Shown here: one piece after another, positions 43,793 to 56,084 of the stretch
Numbering within the stretch: the stretch's first letter is position 1
How the letters are laid out: the number at the start of each line of letters is the position of its first letter
Assembly (NCBI GenBank): GCA_035235625.1
Contig: CP141144.1
Location: 15,869,014 to 15,933,013, forward strand
DNA length: 64,000 nucleotides
DNA from: Saururus chinensis
Taxonomy: Eukaryota; Streptophyta; Magnoliopsida; Piperales; Saururaceae
Direction: 5' to 3'
Program-made: the position numbers and the translations under genes
The notes under the pieces: generated by a model
Seen by the model: only the letters and a program-made list of their open reading frames with translations
Told to the model about the DNA's origin: nothing
Databases searched by the model: none

Positions 43793-45722
43793 GTTTTGCC
43801 TTACAATATATACCCAGCACAATTTTGACCCATTCACAATTTAGATGGGAGTGCACAAAAGGATGAGGAGGGGGACAGTAAGTGAACGAGGTAGTGGGGG
43901 GTGGAGGAAAAGGTAGCAAGGGTAGAGGTAGAAAGGAGAGAGAAGAGGGAGGAGGTGGCACTGATGTTGACAAGCAAAGAAGGCGGCATGGTGTGCAAAG
44001 GAGGAGGTAGTGACAACGTGCACAGGAGGAGGAAGTAGCTACGGTAAAAGGAGAAAGTAGTGGAGGGTGGGGAAGGAGGAGTGAGAATAGGGGAGAGCAA
44101 TGCATGCAAGAGGTGACAATGTGCCTTGGAAGAAGCAGTAGCGAGCGGAGGATGAGGCAGGGACCAAAGGAGAAGGCAACAACGTTGTGTGTGGGGCTGC
44201 TCAGGCATGTAGGGGAAGAAGGAGAAGGCTATTTTGGCAAAAACATTCTTGCTTTTTTTGTCTTTTTCTACCTTAAAATTATCAATAGCGCAAATTAACT
44301 TAGATAACTTATATGTCTCAAAGCCCACCATATAAATCCCAAAAGAACAAAAAACAAAATAAAATGGTATTATCAGCGTTGACCATGTGGAGCAAAAACT
44401 AAGAATATCAAACACAATCAATCTAGCCAGCCAGACTAGATAAGTCCACCAACATTCATTATGCATGGTAAAGATGCCCACATAATCCACTTTATTCTCA
44501 CCCAAGAACGATGCGCCCCCTCAATGCCCCCAAGAGATGAGCTTCTTTGGATGATTTGGACACTCTTCTAGAATCACCAGGATCTGTTCTTGCCACTAAT
44601 ACCAAGTGACAAAGATTTGGGGACCTTCCTTGAGTCTAATTCATTTCTTCAGCCACCTAGTAGTTGCCTATAAAGATGAAGCCCAATAATCATCTCTTCA
44701 ACCCCAACGGCTCAATCAAAGCAATGTGCAGCTAATTTACTGTAATCCCTCCAAGGCATCTCTTGTTCACTCTCCCTCAAGGGCTTCTGTCCTTGGCCGC
44801 TACAAGCCCTCCTGACAGAAGGCCTTGCAGGGAGAAGGATCAAACCGTGTCTTTGGCACTTGGCAGGCGAAAAATTTCCAAGGCATTCTTTGTTCCCTCT
44901 CCCTCAAGGGCTTCTGACCATTTGGGTACTGCCCCCCTCAGGGGGAGGTCGCAATGGAGAGGTTGGGAGCTCTTTGGGGAGAAGGGACAGATCCTGCCTT
45001 GCTTCATATCCGGCATGGGAGGGCTTACATGGAGTATGAGTCCAGATGATCATTCATTTCTCACTCAACATCTTCTTAAACTTCAACCCAGTTCAATGAA
45101 CTTGACGGAGGATAACATTTCCTTTTTGTAGCCAAGTTAATTCATCTGGTAGGTCCAGCTCCAAGTTTTCTATTCCTCCTTACATATATCTTAATTTAGT
45201 ATGATATTTTTTTAATTTCCGTAGAAAATTGAAGTTATAAGCAAGGAAGTTGATATACATTGCTGATCTGTTCCCAAGCTTTTAGGGCTCAACAGCTCTA
45301 ACACTACAAACATTGTAAATGTAGAGATCCATGGCAGAAGAATGACTGAAGAGATGGTGAGGATGCTTGTATCATTGGATCACCTTTGATACAATATGCC
45401 AATAGCACGTCATATGCCAACCGGGCATACTGAATAAATTGTCCATTTCTGTGTTTTACTGCTTTCCTAAAATGTCGATGGAAGATAAAAGGACAAGAGG
45501 CAAGCGGATCCAATTGTGTCACTGTTTGTACTTAATTGCATTTTATGTAGTATTAATTGGTCACTTGATTTGATGTACATTAAATTGTTATGCTCCAACC
45601 TAACTAGATGATATATATTTGTTCTCGCTTACCATGCCCTGTGAAAGGTCAAAGGGGAGGACAAATGGACAGAAATGAAGAGAATCATACAATGTGTCTT
45701 TTATATGTGGTGCTTTTTCATA
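43793..45722. other. Intergenic, no convincing gene; one 127-bp tandem duplication
   Basis: Open frames at 43834-44505 (minus) and 44763-45131 (plus) lack recognisable domains. 44750-44876 and 44877-45003 are a direct duplication offset by 127 bases (CCAAGGCAT, CTCCCTCAAGGGCTTCTG in both), which lies inside the second of these frames. A minus-strand frame at 45304-45522 was not recognised. Confidence 0.4.
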
Positions 45723-45838
45723 TACTATCTCTGTCTTAAATTAATTGCTCAATTAATTTTTAAAAATAATTTATTTTAATTTATTTTTAAAAAATAAATA
45801 AAACTATATTAACAATTAATTTAAGACAAAGGGAGAAT
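45723..45838. mobile_element. Small MITE (Stowaway-like ends)
   Basis: TACTATCTCTGTCTTAAATTAATTG and the inverse CAATTAATTTAAGACAAAGGGAG form long terminal inverted repeats; about 115 bp. Confidence 0.65.
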
Positions 45839-45874
45839 TAAATTGGTGTAATTCCTCGCCTCATGTTAAAGTAT

Positions 45875-46031
45875 TACTCCTTCGTTCCATATTTATTATC
45901 TAGATTTTAAAAAAAAAATCTCCTATATCAAGATCTTATTTTATGTTATTTTTATAATAATTAGTGGATATAATAAATAGTTAATAAAATTAACTTTTTA
46001 AATATAGATAATTAGTATGAAACCGAAACAT
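45875..46031. mobile_element. Small MITE (Stowaway-like ends)
   Basis: TACTCCTTCGTTCCATATTTATTATCT at the left; the right end AGATAATTAGTATGAAACCG is a worn inverse. The middle is AT-rich. Confidence 0.5.
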
Positions 46032-46184
46032 ATAATATATTTTGTTCATATAAGGTGAAGAAGGGGAAAATCAACCAAAATGATGGCACAGCCATATTTT
46101 ATGTCTAATGGCAGACAAGTGATACTTTTGTTATTCACGAGGGTTTACTCATAGGCTAGCACTGCCAGTTGCATCCCATAATGA

Positions 46185-46300
46185 GTCACATAGGCGGGTG
46201 CAGTTGCAATTATTCGGGATCACGAAGGTTTAGTCACTGTTGTCTCGGCTTGCTGAGCGGAGGCAATTGGTTGCCACTTTGGTGTTTAGTTTGCCCTTCA
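46185..46300 (+). mobile_element. RNase H-like fragment (LINE or related), degenerate
   Basis: One frame reads AGAVAIIRDHEGLVTVVSAC, a stop, then AEAIG, matching the GVGVVIRDHEGxV...AEAxA pattern of the plant RNase H-like domain seen in LINEs and related genes. Very short and broken. Confidence 0.4.
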
Positions 46301-46376
46301 GTGAGGACTAACGAAAATCATTGGCCGTGGGAGAAGTTCTTTGTTATTATACCTACATATAAATGGAATTTATTAT

Positions 46377-46497
46377 TTTATCCATCTTATATTAATAATT
46401 TTATTTAATTTTTAAAATTAAATTTAAACCATTTTACATAATATTTATTTAGCTTTTCATAATGATCTATTTATTTAATGTGGGACGGAGGGAGCAT
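46377..46497. mobile_element. Stowaway-like MITE
   Basis: TTATCCATCTTATATTAATA at the left (worn) and TTTAATGTGGGACGGAGGGAGCA at the right. Confidence 0.55.
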
Positions 46498-46941
46498 TTT
46501 GTACCATTATTTGTATATATTTATAATAAACTATATTAAGCTAATGATAATATTCTTTGCTTTTATCACCTTTTGTAATATATATCGTGAAGATAATAGA
46601 GTGGCAAAGTGTCTTTGGTAACTCAGTTTGTCTTTTGGTAACCTTGGCTGGGTTGATTCTTCCCCCTCCCTTTTCTCATACAAAAAATTATGTAAGGTCA
46701 ACTTCACAGTTTTTTTGTCATTTTACGAAACTAAACTCTATAATAATAGTAATATCCAAAACGTGTGCTTAATGTATATAATGACCTAACTAGACTTATG
46801 CACGTATAAGAGGTTGCACATATGACATAAAATAACCTAACTAACCCTACCTAAATTTTTTGCCCTCTCTAACTTCAATAACCCACTTATCTCGGCCGCC
46901 ATCTCTAGCATCACTGTCGCCTTCACTACCTCTACCTCCAT

Positions 46942-47819
46942 ATCTAGTGTTACTTGTCACGGGATAGCAAAATGGACTATCCGTGACACATGCTGAGGCA
47001 CACACATATGTGAAAGTGTTGTATACTAAGTATGTATGCATTTTAGGAATTACCAATAATGTTGCACACCTTGTATGAAGGCATAGCGGGAAAAGCCCGT
47101 AACGTTGCATAATATGTGTGCGCAACATTACGCAGAATGCACGCAATGATGCACACACATAGTTGGCTATGTTGGGACACATGGTCGGCTAGCACATCTT
47201 TGAATTCTTAAGATGTCCCATCCCCCTTAAAAAGTGTTGGAGAGTTGTATTTTTGGGGCGTTTGGCAAACTTTGGAGAAACCATGCTCGTACAACCACTT
47301 TGGTTGTCACTCCAGCAGAATGGAGAAAATCTCTTATGATATATAGGGGGAACATGGCGAGCTAAAATGATAAGTTGTTTGTATGATACCTACCTTTGCA
47401 ATCGGAAGTCTTAGATGACAACGAATACTTATTATGTTGCTAGCTATCATGCTAGGAGCCCTGTCTGCTGGGATATGGGGCTCTCTGACCTACTAGGTGG
47501 TCGTCTGGTCTTATGGTTGTGTTGGATACAAAGACTCTTGCATCTACATGGCTAATATAGATTATTCGGATGTCCGAGTTGCCTAAGTTGGATCTATGCA
47601 TCACAAGGAGGTGTCCCCCTCCGGCTAGCTTGCTTGGGAAATGTCCCGACACATTCGCACATCCACCTTGGGATGGGTTCATTGCTTGGCTTCGCGGGCT
47701 AGACGCTTGGTCGAATGGCATAAGGCCACGACCTTAACGAAAAAGGCTTACTTGCTTGGTTATTTGGCCTTGCGAGTGCCGCACAGTAGGCATTTCCAGG
47801 GCGCTTCCTTGACACACTG
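46942..47819. mobile_element. Insertion in the left arm of the giant hairpin, possible solo LTR
   Basis: About 880 bases without a partner in the right arm, flanked by the same 13 bases, CCTCTACCTCCAT, at 46929-46941 and 47820-47832. Near the left edge GTCACGGGATAG and CTATCCGTGAC form a small inverted pair; the right edge reads CTTCCTTGACACA. TG...CA ends and lack of coding sense would suit a solo LTR, but a 13-bp target duplication is too long for one, so the class is open. Confidence 0.5.
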
Positions 47820-48964
47820 CCTCTACCTCCATCTCCGACTCTGCTACTACTTTCTTTTTCTCCTCCTCCTCCTCCTCTTCTTTGTATTGGGATTCAGCAA
47901 AATTGAACTATCCGTACATGGTTATCATAAAAGCTACAATCTTCTTAGTTGTTGTGGCTATAAGGGAGCCATATTTCATTTGATCACAACCTTTATTAAT
48001 TCTGACACTCTTAAAATTCCATTAATAACTTTTTTACATTGGAGCTTTATAAATTTTATATTTTTTCTTTACAAGCTTCAAAGTAAAAAATTGAACCTAT
48101 CAACATCTATAAGTACTTAATATCAATAATGAGTTTTATTCTTACCCGATTTGGAGCTTTTTTCACTACACAACAAACTTGAGACTTACATTAATAATGA
48201 CTTGTGGCTTTCACAGTTAATTGTTGGCATATGGCAGTTGAAGTTGAGATATTTACTTTAGTAAAATGAGTAATAATGTAACATATTATGTGATTGTATC
48301 TCCCTCAATTTGTGCACTTAAGCTTTAAAAAATACTAACAAATAAACATGATAAACAAAACATATTTAAATATGTCAAATATTAATCTGCCAATGATCAA
48401 CTATGGTTTTCCTTTCTATGACTTTCTTTTTCTCCAATACTGGCACCAGAGAAGAATGGTGTAGCCAATGATGAAACAAAATAAGCAATTGTTAGTTGGG
48501 AGTTTGACAATTATTGGCATAGGAAAAGAAGGTTGCAATTGTCCAACTACCAATTGTCAATTGCATTTTCTTCTTTGTCAATAACTATATCCTTCTCCTC
48601 TACGCTGGTACTGGAGAAAAAGAAATCTTTCAAAAAGAAAACTACACTTGACAATTGGCAATTTGATAATTGGTAGTTAATATATTTAAATATATTTTAT
48701 TTATTATATTTCTCTTTTGTTTTTTAGAAGCTTAAGTGCACAAATTGAAAGAGACACAATCACATAATATATTATGTTATTGCCTATTTACTAAAGTAAA
48801 TATTCCAGCTTCCAACTGCCAATTGCCAACTGGGAAAGGCACCATCCTCCATTAATATAAATCTCAGGTTTGTTGTGTGGTGAGAAAAGCTCCTAGTTGA
48901 TTACTTTATATTGATATTAAGTACTTGAAGATGTTTAAGGGTTAAGTTTGAAGCTCGTAAATAA

Positions 48965-49498
<534 letters not shown>

Positions 49499-49700
49499 AG
49501 GCAAAGGTACATAAGTAGGTTACTCAAGCTAAAGAGAAAAAAAAGACAGTGGTAGTTAGGTAATTTTATGCCACATATGTTGCATCTCATATGTGCATAG
49601 TCTAGTTGCATTATTATGCACATTACGTGTACATTATGGATATTACATATATTATGAAGTATAGTTACATAAAATAGCCAAATTTTTTAGATGTAGATTT

Positions 49701-50750
49701 TGTCAATATTTATAGAGGGTGAGTCTAAGGAAAACTAAAAGAGTATCATTTAAAATAAACACGTACAAATTCTTAGCCCCTTTTAGGTGTGTGGGCCCTT
49801 TCTTTATGCCGTTCAATCTTACCTTCAAAGCAATGATTAAGATACCATTTTTAAATTTGGGTCTATAGAAGTCACATAAAAGAGTAAGACTAATTGGGAT
49901 TTAAAATCCCTTTCGATGATGAGGGTTAATCAAATTTTGGTTAATTCCAAAATATAAGGCCCTCACTTAACTTCATCATTATTACTTATTGGTAGGTTAA
50001 ATTTTTTACCATTCTTGATGAATGGGCTCTACTTATTAAAATGATCCCAAACTTTACATAGAACATATTACATACCTCATAATTTGCCACTTATTCTCTT
50101 TAGTCGCATGTCTTTTTCATGGTCCCACAAAAACCGGCCTACAAGAATTAACCTTGTGGATGCGTGAGGTTATTCTTTCACTAAATGCTCTATCTCTATA
50201 TAATAGAAACTTGATTAAAATATTTTGCTCTTTGTACTTGTGAGTGTTCTATGACAATTATTACTTTATACGTTCGTACCTTCACCGAGTAGTATTACCC
50301 AAGAAAAGAAAGTAGTAAGTGGGAAGCCGTAAGCATACAATATGTATCATGTAACGTTTTTTGTCTCTTCCCTGCTCAACAAAATAAAAAGACGAATTTC
50401 TTTGGCGTATATCGCGTCAATGTAGCTGAGTGCATCTGATCTCGTCCTCTTTATCTTACCATTCTTAATCACGTAAGACAATGGGGGCAGAAATTTCATA
50501 GAAATCTACCATGGTGACCATCTTAAAATAATAATGCAGAGATTGTATACTTTTTTGTATTTCCAACTAATAAAAGTATTTTTGGCCCTCCTTAGTATCA
50601 GCCAAGAATTTTCAGTAGTTTGATCGATGGTACATATATTAGTGCATATTACTACATATGTGCTAATGCATTATTTATGTTAACATATGCTATACACCAT
50701 AAAATCTCATAATCGATGGCCCCCATTTCTAACATTTTTCATGTTTTCCA
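49701..50750. other. Intergenic, nothing recognised
   Basis: AT-rich, with no long open frame and no clear terminal or tandem repeats. Confidence 0.3.
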
Positions 50751-50754
50751 CTAG

Positions 50755-51935
50755 CAATGAACCTAGAGTAAGCTGTGTATAAAAGCTTTTGATATTTAAG
50801 ATCAACAGTACTCTAACGTGGGCTAGTTGATCTCATAGATAAAAGACTCTCATACATGGTTTAAGTTAGGCTTATTGTCAGTAGGAAGTATAAAAAAGTA
50901 TTTCCTCTTAAAAGGTAGATCTAACCGACATCCTCAAGAGGACTATTAAGTTTTCCCCGGTCATCATATGTACGCTGCTTTGCTTCGAAGTTAGCCAGAT
51001 GTGGGGAATATCAAACTATAGGTCATTGCCAAATAAAGTATATATTTACTGTACTCTGGTTCTGGCCGAACAGAGTATACATATATTGTTCTCTAGTTCT
51101 GAGCGAACATAGTATAATTACTTTTCTCTGCTTGTATTGCGAAATAATGGATTTAAAAATGCCAACAAGAAAGTAAAACAAGAACACATAGAATTACGTG
51201 GTTTGACCTTATTACCTACGCCTACAAGATCACACAATTTTACTATATAGAAAATAAAAGTACAAGAGAATTATAAAAATCTCTAAGTAATTCTCCTCAC
51301 GCAAGATACAAGAAGAAAACTTCAACTTCTTCCTCCCAAAAATTCCTGTTTTTCTTCTTTGCGTTACTCTGCATCGACCCCTCATTCCAAGTTAATGGCG
51401 GATTTGAAATTTCTTCTCTCTCAGAATCCTCTTGACGTTGGACTATTCTCCACACAAATCCTGTCAGCCTCTACTTGTTCTATTTATAATTTAGGTCTTA
51501 TAAAACAGAAAGACTAAACTGCCCTTAATGAACCCATAATTGAGTTTCATCGTCAACATCAAATACTCTCTACTATATCTTTCAAAAAACTTTGCCCAAA
51601 GTTAATTTAGACAATGGCTTCAAAAAGGGAAAAAATGTTTTCCTGACCAGATTAAATGACCGGTGGATATATGGAGGGGGAAAATATATGAAATGTTATA
51701 TTCAATTCCTAAGTTTCTTGCACGCTATTTAGGAGGCATTTTTAATGCTTAATTCTAACAATGAGCCCAATATAGGGATATATAGAAAACTTTAATATTT
51801 GAAATCGATAGCGCATATGTTCATGTATATTTTTCTCATACATTTTCTATGTTTGGGCTCGTTGTCGGAATAAAACATAAAAAATTATTTCTAACTATTT
51901 ATTGGTGATGTAGTAATCTTCCAGGTCATGACAAT
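50755..51935. mobile_element. Possible LTR-retroelement remnant with diverged terminal repeats
   Basis: 50755-50940 and 51765-51930 are diverged direct copies (AATGAACCTAGAG...TTTTGATATTTAAGATC versus AATGAGCCCAATATAG...TTTAATATTTGAAATCG, then GGCTTATTGTC versus GGCTCGTTGTC). Between them the motif CATAGAATTACGTGGTTTGACC near 51190 is of a kind common in plant LTR-type repeats. Short inside, no coding domain, old. Confidence 0.35.
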
Positions 51936-52818
51936 TTGTACAAGTCCCCTCAAAAGCAAATAAGCGATTTGCAGACATAAATACTGAGAACGGAGACATT
52001 AAGGGGGGGATCTAATCAACAACTCCACGTGCATGTTCTAACTTAAAAACCTCCGAGGTCAGGTCCTTCATCGAGCAAAGTCGAAGGTCAAGGGTGACCA
52101 AGTGGACTGACTTAGCTACCTAGACTTAGAGGCTAAGAGAGAGACGAGAGAGGGAAAAATAAATTTCGTCTGTATGTTGACTTCTAACTTCCTGGAAAGC
52201 TGAGCCCATTTGATCAATCGAGCACACGTGAATCCTTGTTCCTGAACTGGTCAAAGCTTCTACCGGGTATCTATGTATGTGTGTGAAGTGGGAGGGATCT
52301 CGTTTAACTCTGAGCTTCCTTCTACTTTCCTTAGGTCTATTTTATTCAACTGTATTTTTTTTAGGGGGGCCTGGGTCTGCATAGTGCTGCAGAGAGAACC
52401 ATGGAACAAAAGCTTCCCTCTTCCTCGATAAAGACGGTATGAATCTAGATTTGGATTATATGGGTTTAGCATGATCTAACTGGTGTAGGGAATGGATCAT
52501 GTAATCCAGAGAGTTCAACATCTTCACTACCCAAATGGAGAAAAAATAGATATAAATATAGATAACTCAGTCTCATACACAGACATTTTGCTTCACTAAC
52601 AAGCTAATCGGCAGGTAATTGAATGCAACTCAATCTGAGTTTCTTTTAGTTGCTCTTCAGAAAGTCACATGCTGACTGCCTACCCATTGCATATATACTC
52701 TCTAGAATCACTACATGACAGGATACATTGAATCCAACCAGCCAATCTTTTGGCCACCAAACATACATAGAATGCTTATTCACCTCCTCAGACCCAATTA
52801 AGTCGTGTACTCTTCGGA
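51936..52818. other. Intergenic, downstream of the I9 gene
   Basis: No gene seen. The few hundred bases below 52819 should hold the 3' UTR of the minus-strand I9 gene. The rest is unremarkable. Confidence 0.3.
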
Positions 52819-53310
52819 TCAGTCGAGCTCTTGGTTTTTCTCCACAACTCTTACTCCCTTTGCGGATCGAAGAACTTCGGCCTGATTTGGCAGAACAACA
52901 ACGAACAAGTTTATCATACAGCTAGCTGTACACTTTGTCAAAGGAACATCGCTAGGAGATAACACTATACCTGTTCATCTGTAATCTCTACGGCGAACCC
53001 ATCAACAATTACCAAGGAGAATCTCTTCTTGTATCTCCCTGGCCGCAGCACACTGTCCAGCAAGTTATCATGCTTACTGCTCAGATACAGGTTGAGCTCA
53101 TTCGCTCCTTGCTTTGTGCTACAAATGAGAGAAGAGAGTGGATATGAATCAGATGCAATAGAGCTTAGGAATAGAAAACCAAATGTGCTACTCAAGGACA
53201 AAGCAGTGAGAGACTGAAGATGAAGAATCCGACCGGTCTGATCGAAGGCGCTCATACTCAGGATCAAAATTCATGAAGACGAAATAGACTTGCTTGGCTT
53301 TACTTCCCAT
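52819..53310 (-). CDS. Stand-alone subtilase propeptide (inhibitor I9) domain protein, 95 aa
   Basis: Three exons on the minus strand, 53234-53310, 52971-53118 and 52819-52881, with GT-AG borders and agreeing phases. The product starts MGSKAKQVYFVFMNFDPEYE, goes through LYLSSKHDNLLDSVLRPGRY and KKRFSLVIVDGFAVEITDEQ, and ends AEVLRSAKGVRVVEKNQELD. This is the I9 fold that normally acts as the cleavable propeptide, foldase and inhibitor of plant subtilisin-like proteases; the pattern SKHD..L...L..G.Y....S....DGFAVE.T.EQAEVLR...GVR.VE is clear. There is no signal peptide and no Asp/His/Ser protease domain; a stop follows exactly where propeptide proteins of this short type end, so it is probably a free-standing I9 inhibitor/chaperone-like protein rather than a broken protease. 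The donor of exon 1 (CG/GTCGGA) is non-typical but gives the only phase-consistent join. No single frame covers it, so it is easily missed. Confidence 0.85.
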
Positions 53311-53384
53311 GAACCCCCCCTTTCCTCCTTCCTAGTGCTGCAAAGGTGGAAGAGGCTGGAATAAGATGTTCAGTTCAGTACCTC

Positions 53385-53400
53385 TTTATATATATATAAA
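53385..53400 (-). promoter_or_regulatory. TATA-like box of the I9 gene
   Basis: On the minus strand TTTATATATATATAAAG lies about 75-90 bases before the ATG, a normal distance for a plant TATA box with a short 5' UTR. Confidence 0.45.
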
Positions 53401-55828
53401 ACCAAGGAGTGATACGATTGTCAAAGCGATTAAACGAAGTCAAACAGCCCCATTTTTCTTTATGACTTTTATCTTTCCATCACTAGTCAGGAATACTGCT
53501 TCTATTACATTACCATAATATACATTGAATACTACATTCTACTCGGTTTTACTTTGTTTTCTTTAGCTCCCCAACAGAGGTATCAAAGGTTCCCTTCAAA
53601 TAGAAAAAAAGAAGTGTATTAATAAGTGCAGATTCTATCAAATTACAAGTGTCAATAGGAGACATGAAGGGCTGGGAATCATTTTCACCTTTGATTACTG
53701 GGAGCGGAGTTTGAGGTCAGACATGCTGTTTCGATCTCACATGGCATTTTGAAGAGAAATGGGTGGCGGGGCCTGGCGGGTTCACCAAGCGAATGGGTTT
53801 CGTTTACTTTCGGGAAGAAGTGACAAGTGGGCAAAGCAGCGGAAATTGAAGTAGGGGTCGGGTACTGTTTTTGCAGTGTGTCATATTTGTTAACTTCAAA
53901 AGTGACTGCCGACTTCGAGTACTTGTTTCTGTCAGTCCCCCCGAAGACGTCTTCTGGCTTTCCGGGCTTACTTGCCGCCAATCCGGATTCCCATAAAAGT
54001 AAAAGTTGCAGGGACGCCCAAGCAGAAAGAAAGTTGCAGGGACGCCCAAGCCGAAAGGGCACCTATTTGTTGTATTTATCATTTGCAAGGCCACAAGCCA
54101 CCTGTTTGGGAGGCGTGTACTTTTAAAGCGTAAAAAACACCTTTATGGCTTGCAATTGTTTGATAATTTATTTTTAAATTAAAATACTTTTTTATTTTAA
54201 ATTATTTTTTGGGTCTATTAAAACCGAATTTATTTAATATTTAATTTTTTTTAATAATTTTAAAAGACATTTTATTTAGAATGAGTCTATATATACCCTA
54301 ATAATCCCTAGGCACCCCTCATAAACCTCCTCACAAATTTTATAAATAAAATAAAATACTAAACAAATTAGTGGGGTATATATAGACTCATTATTTTAAT
54401 TAGATGATGTTTTTGCTATTCGATATGGGAAAATAAAAAACTAAAAGCGTACTTCTCTTTAAAATCACCAAATAAAATTCTAATCAAACATAACATCGTT
54501 TGGCTTTTCTTCTCAAAACGAATTCAAATGAAAATTACTTTTCTTTCTACTTTAAAGTGTTAGCCAAACTGCCCCTTATTGTGTTTCACATTTCCATTTT
54601 CTTTGTCATCATCTCTTTCTCAGTACAACTCCCTCTCCCTCTACCTGTTTGGTTCTCAATGTTCACAAATAACATGTATAGATTGGTCGTGATAAATGGA
54701 TTACCACAAAATAGTTCTGCTTGCGCCTGGCATGCACTCTCCTAACATCTATGTGCTTGTGCCTGTGTGAGTTCTGCAACTCCATCCTTTCCACTTTCCC
54801 CTAGTTCCATGGTTTGTTAGACATAATATCTTCTACATTTCTTGCAATATCATTTTGTATGGTTAAATTAGCATTGTATTGGCCAAATTTTATATCTAGT
54901 AAGGCTTTTCTCCTCAATCCAAAATACTGAAAAAGGTTAAATCAAAGAGTAAGCACTATCTTCAAAAATTGCTGGCACAGTGCTGCCTCACAAATCATGA
55001 GCAGGAACGGCTTGTGATTGTGGCTTGATCAGTTCCACTTCCCTTCGCCTACTCTCGGCATGGGCCTCCTCGTTGGCAAGGATATCATTCCCCGCAACTT
55101 GTCTGGGATGCAGGCATTGCTTTCCCAATCCTGCATCAATTGTCTTGCTCCTATAATAAGAGGGTATGAGGCTTGCTTTGCTGTGTTGAGGATTTAGGAG
55201 CATAAAAATCGAATGTACGATCACGAGAAAAAGAGTTTGATGGCAAGGGTGACTCAAGGGGAAAAAAACTTTTTTTAAAACTTACTAAAATCAAATGAGA
55301 ATCTAGGGCCCCTACAACTACTATGAGTATCAGGAAAGGCAACCTTACTCAATTAGGTTGAAAGAGTAGTTTAAGTCCTTTACATATTGGAGTACTATTT
55401 TTAGAGAAAATTAACTTTAGAGCCTAACTGTCGCATTTAATAAGTGAGACGTTTTGACCAAAACTATATCTAGCGCGTCTTACCTAAAATTTTTAATTTA
55501 CTTTTAAGTCCTCTTTCTTTTCTAAAATTTTTATTCTACTCTTAATTCCTCTATTTTTTCTACTATACCATTATTATTTTTTAAATTTAAAATTACCCCT
55601 CACATGATTGTTCTTGCTTTGACATCATTACCCCTGCTCCTTTATTTCTATCATCTATCTGTGCTTGATATCCATCACTGCCGGCTTGGCCCTAGTATGT
55701 GGGGCTTCTACACAACCTCTTTTTTCCTATGTAGATCTTTCTCCGGCTAGTTTCTTATCTGGCCCAAATTGATTAGTTCCCTCCATTTGTTCCTATCTCG
55801 GCCAAATTAAAACTTTTCTATCAAGGCT
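53401..55828. other. Intergenic, small unrecognised frames
   Basis: 53685-54062 (minus) is an open frame of 125 codons without a recognisable domain; it contains a doubled GTTGCAGGGACGCCCAAGC. 54988-55342 (minus) holds overlapping short frames, one starting with a hydrophobic run (MPFLILIVVVGAL), also unrecognised. 54130-54490 is AT-rich and carries the MITE listed separately. Confidence 0.3.
54281..54391. mobile_element. 111-bp MITE
   Basis: ATGAGTCTATATATACCCTA at the left and the inverse GGGGTATATATAGACTCAT at the right are near-perfect terminal inverted repeats of about 19 bp. Confidence 0.7.
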
Positions 55829-56084
55829 ATGGAGGTCACTGCAGTGAAGTCGGTTAAGGAGCGATAGATCATCGACAGTAGAGGCAACCAGACTGTCGAC
55901 TTTGATCCTGTAACCATGAGTGGTTCTCTTTACCGTTCCATCATCCCCAGCGCCCTGAGATCTACAAGGCTTTGGAGCTTTGCGACTGCAACAAGGTAGT
56001 TTATGGCAGGAAGGTCATGTTCACTGTTATCAACAACATCATCAACAAGCTGCTTGGCCCCAAGCTTATTATAGTTGATGTTAG
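55829..56084 (+). pseudogene. Enolase (plastid type) exon, pseudogene fragment
   Basis: Reads MEVTAVKSVKER, an in-frame TAG, IIDSRGNQTVDFDPVTMSG, then LYRSIIPS. Part of the conserved PSGASTG loop is deleted with a frame change; then IYKALEL, VYGRKVMFTVINNIINKLLG and PKLIIVDVR follow. This matches the N-terminal exon of plant ENO1-type enolases (VKSVKARQIIDSRGNPTVEVD...LYRSAVPSGASTG.YEALEL...VYGGKGV). The exon stops at AG/GTGAATG, a splice donor at the position expected in the real gene, so the copy came from genomic DNA rather than mRNA. No further enolase exons were found. It is a dead gene fragment. Confidence 0.8.

Noticed and set aside
43743-44505. Minus-strand frame of 223 codons
   Set aside because: Its C-terminal half is low-complexity Pro/Ser/Leu from a purine-rich tract, and there is no recognisable domain or splice context.
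44763-45131. Plus-strand frame of 122 codons
   Set aside because: It contains a 127-bp DNA duplication and no family resemblance; more likely a chance frame in repeat DNA.
45304-45522. Minus-strand frame of 72 codons (RNGQFIQYARLAYDVL)
   Set aside because: It looks somewhat protein-like, but no family was recognised and no neighbouring exons were found.
53685-54062. Minus-strand frame of 125 codons upstream of the I9 gene
   Set aside because: No domain, odd composition, and a doubled 19-base DNA motif inside; not supported as a gene.
54988-55342. Small minus-strand frames with a hydrophobic start, considered as a signalling-peptide gene
   Set aside because: No known peptide-hormone C-terminal motif and no convincing splice join between the hydrophobic start and the polar part.
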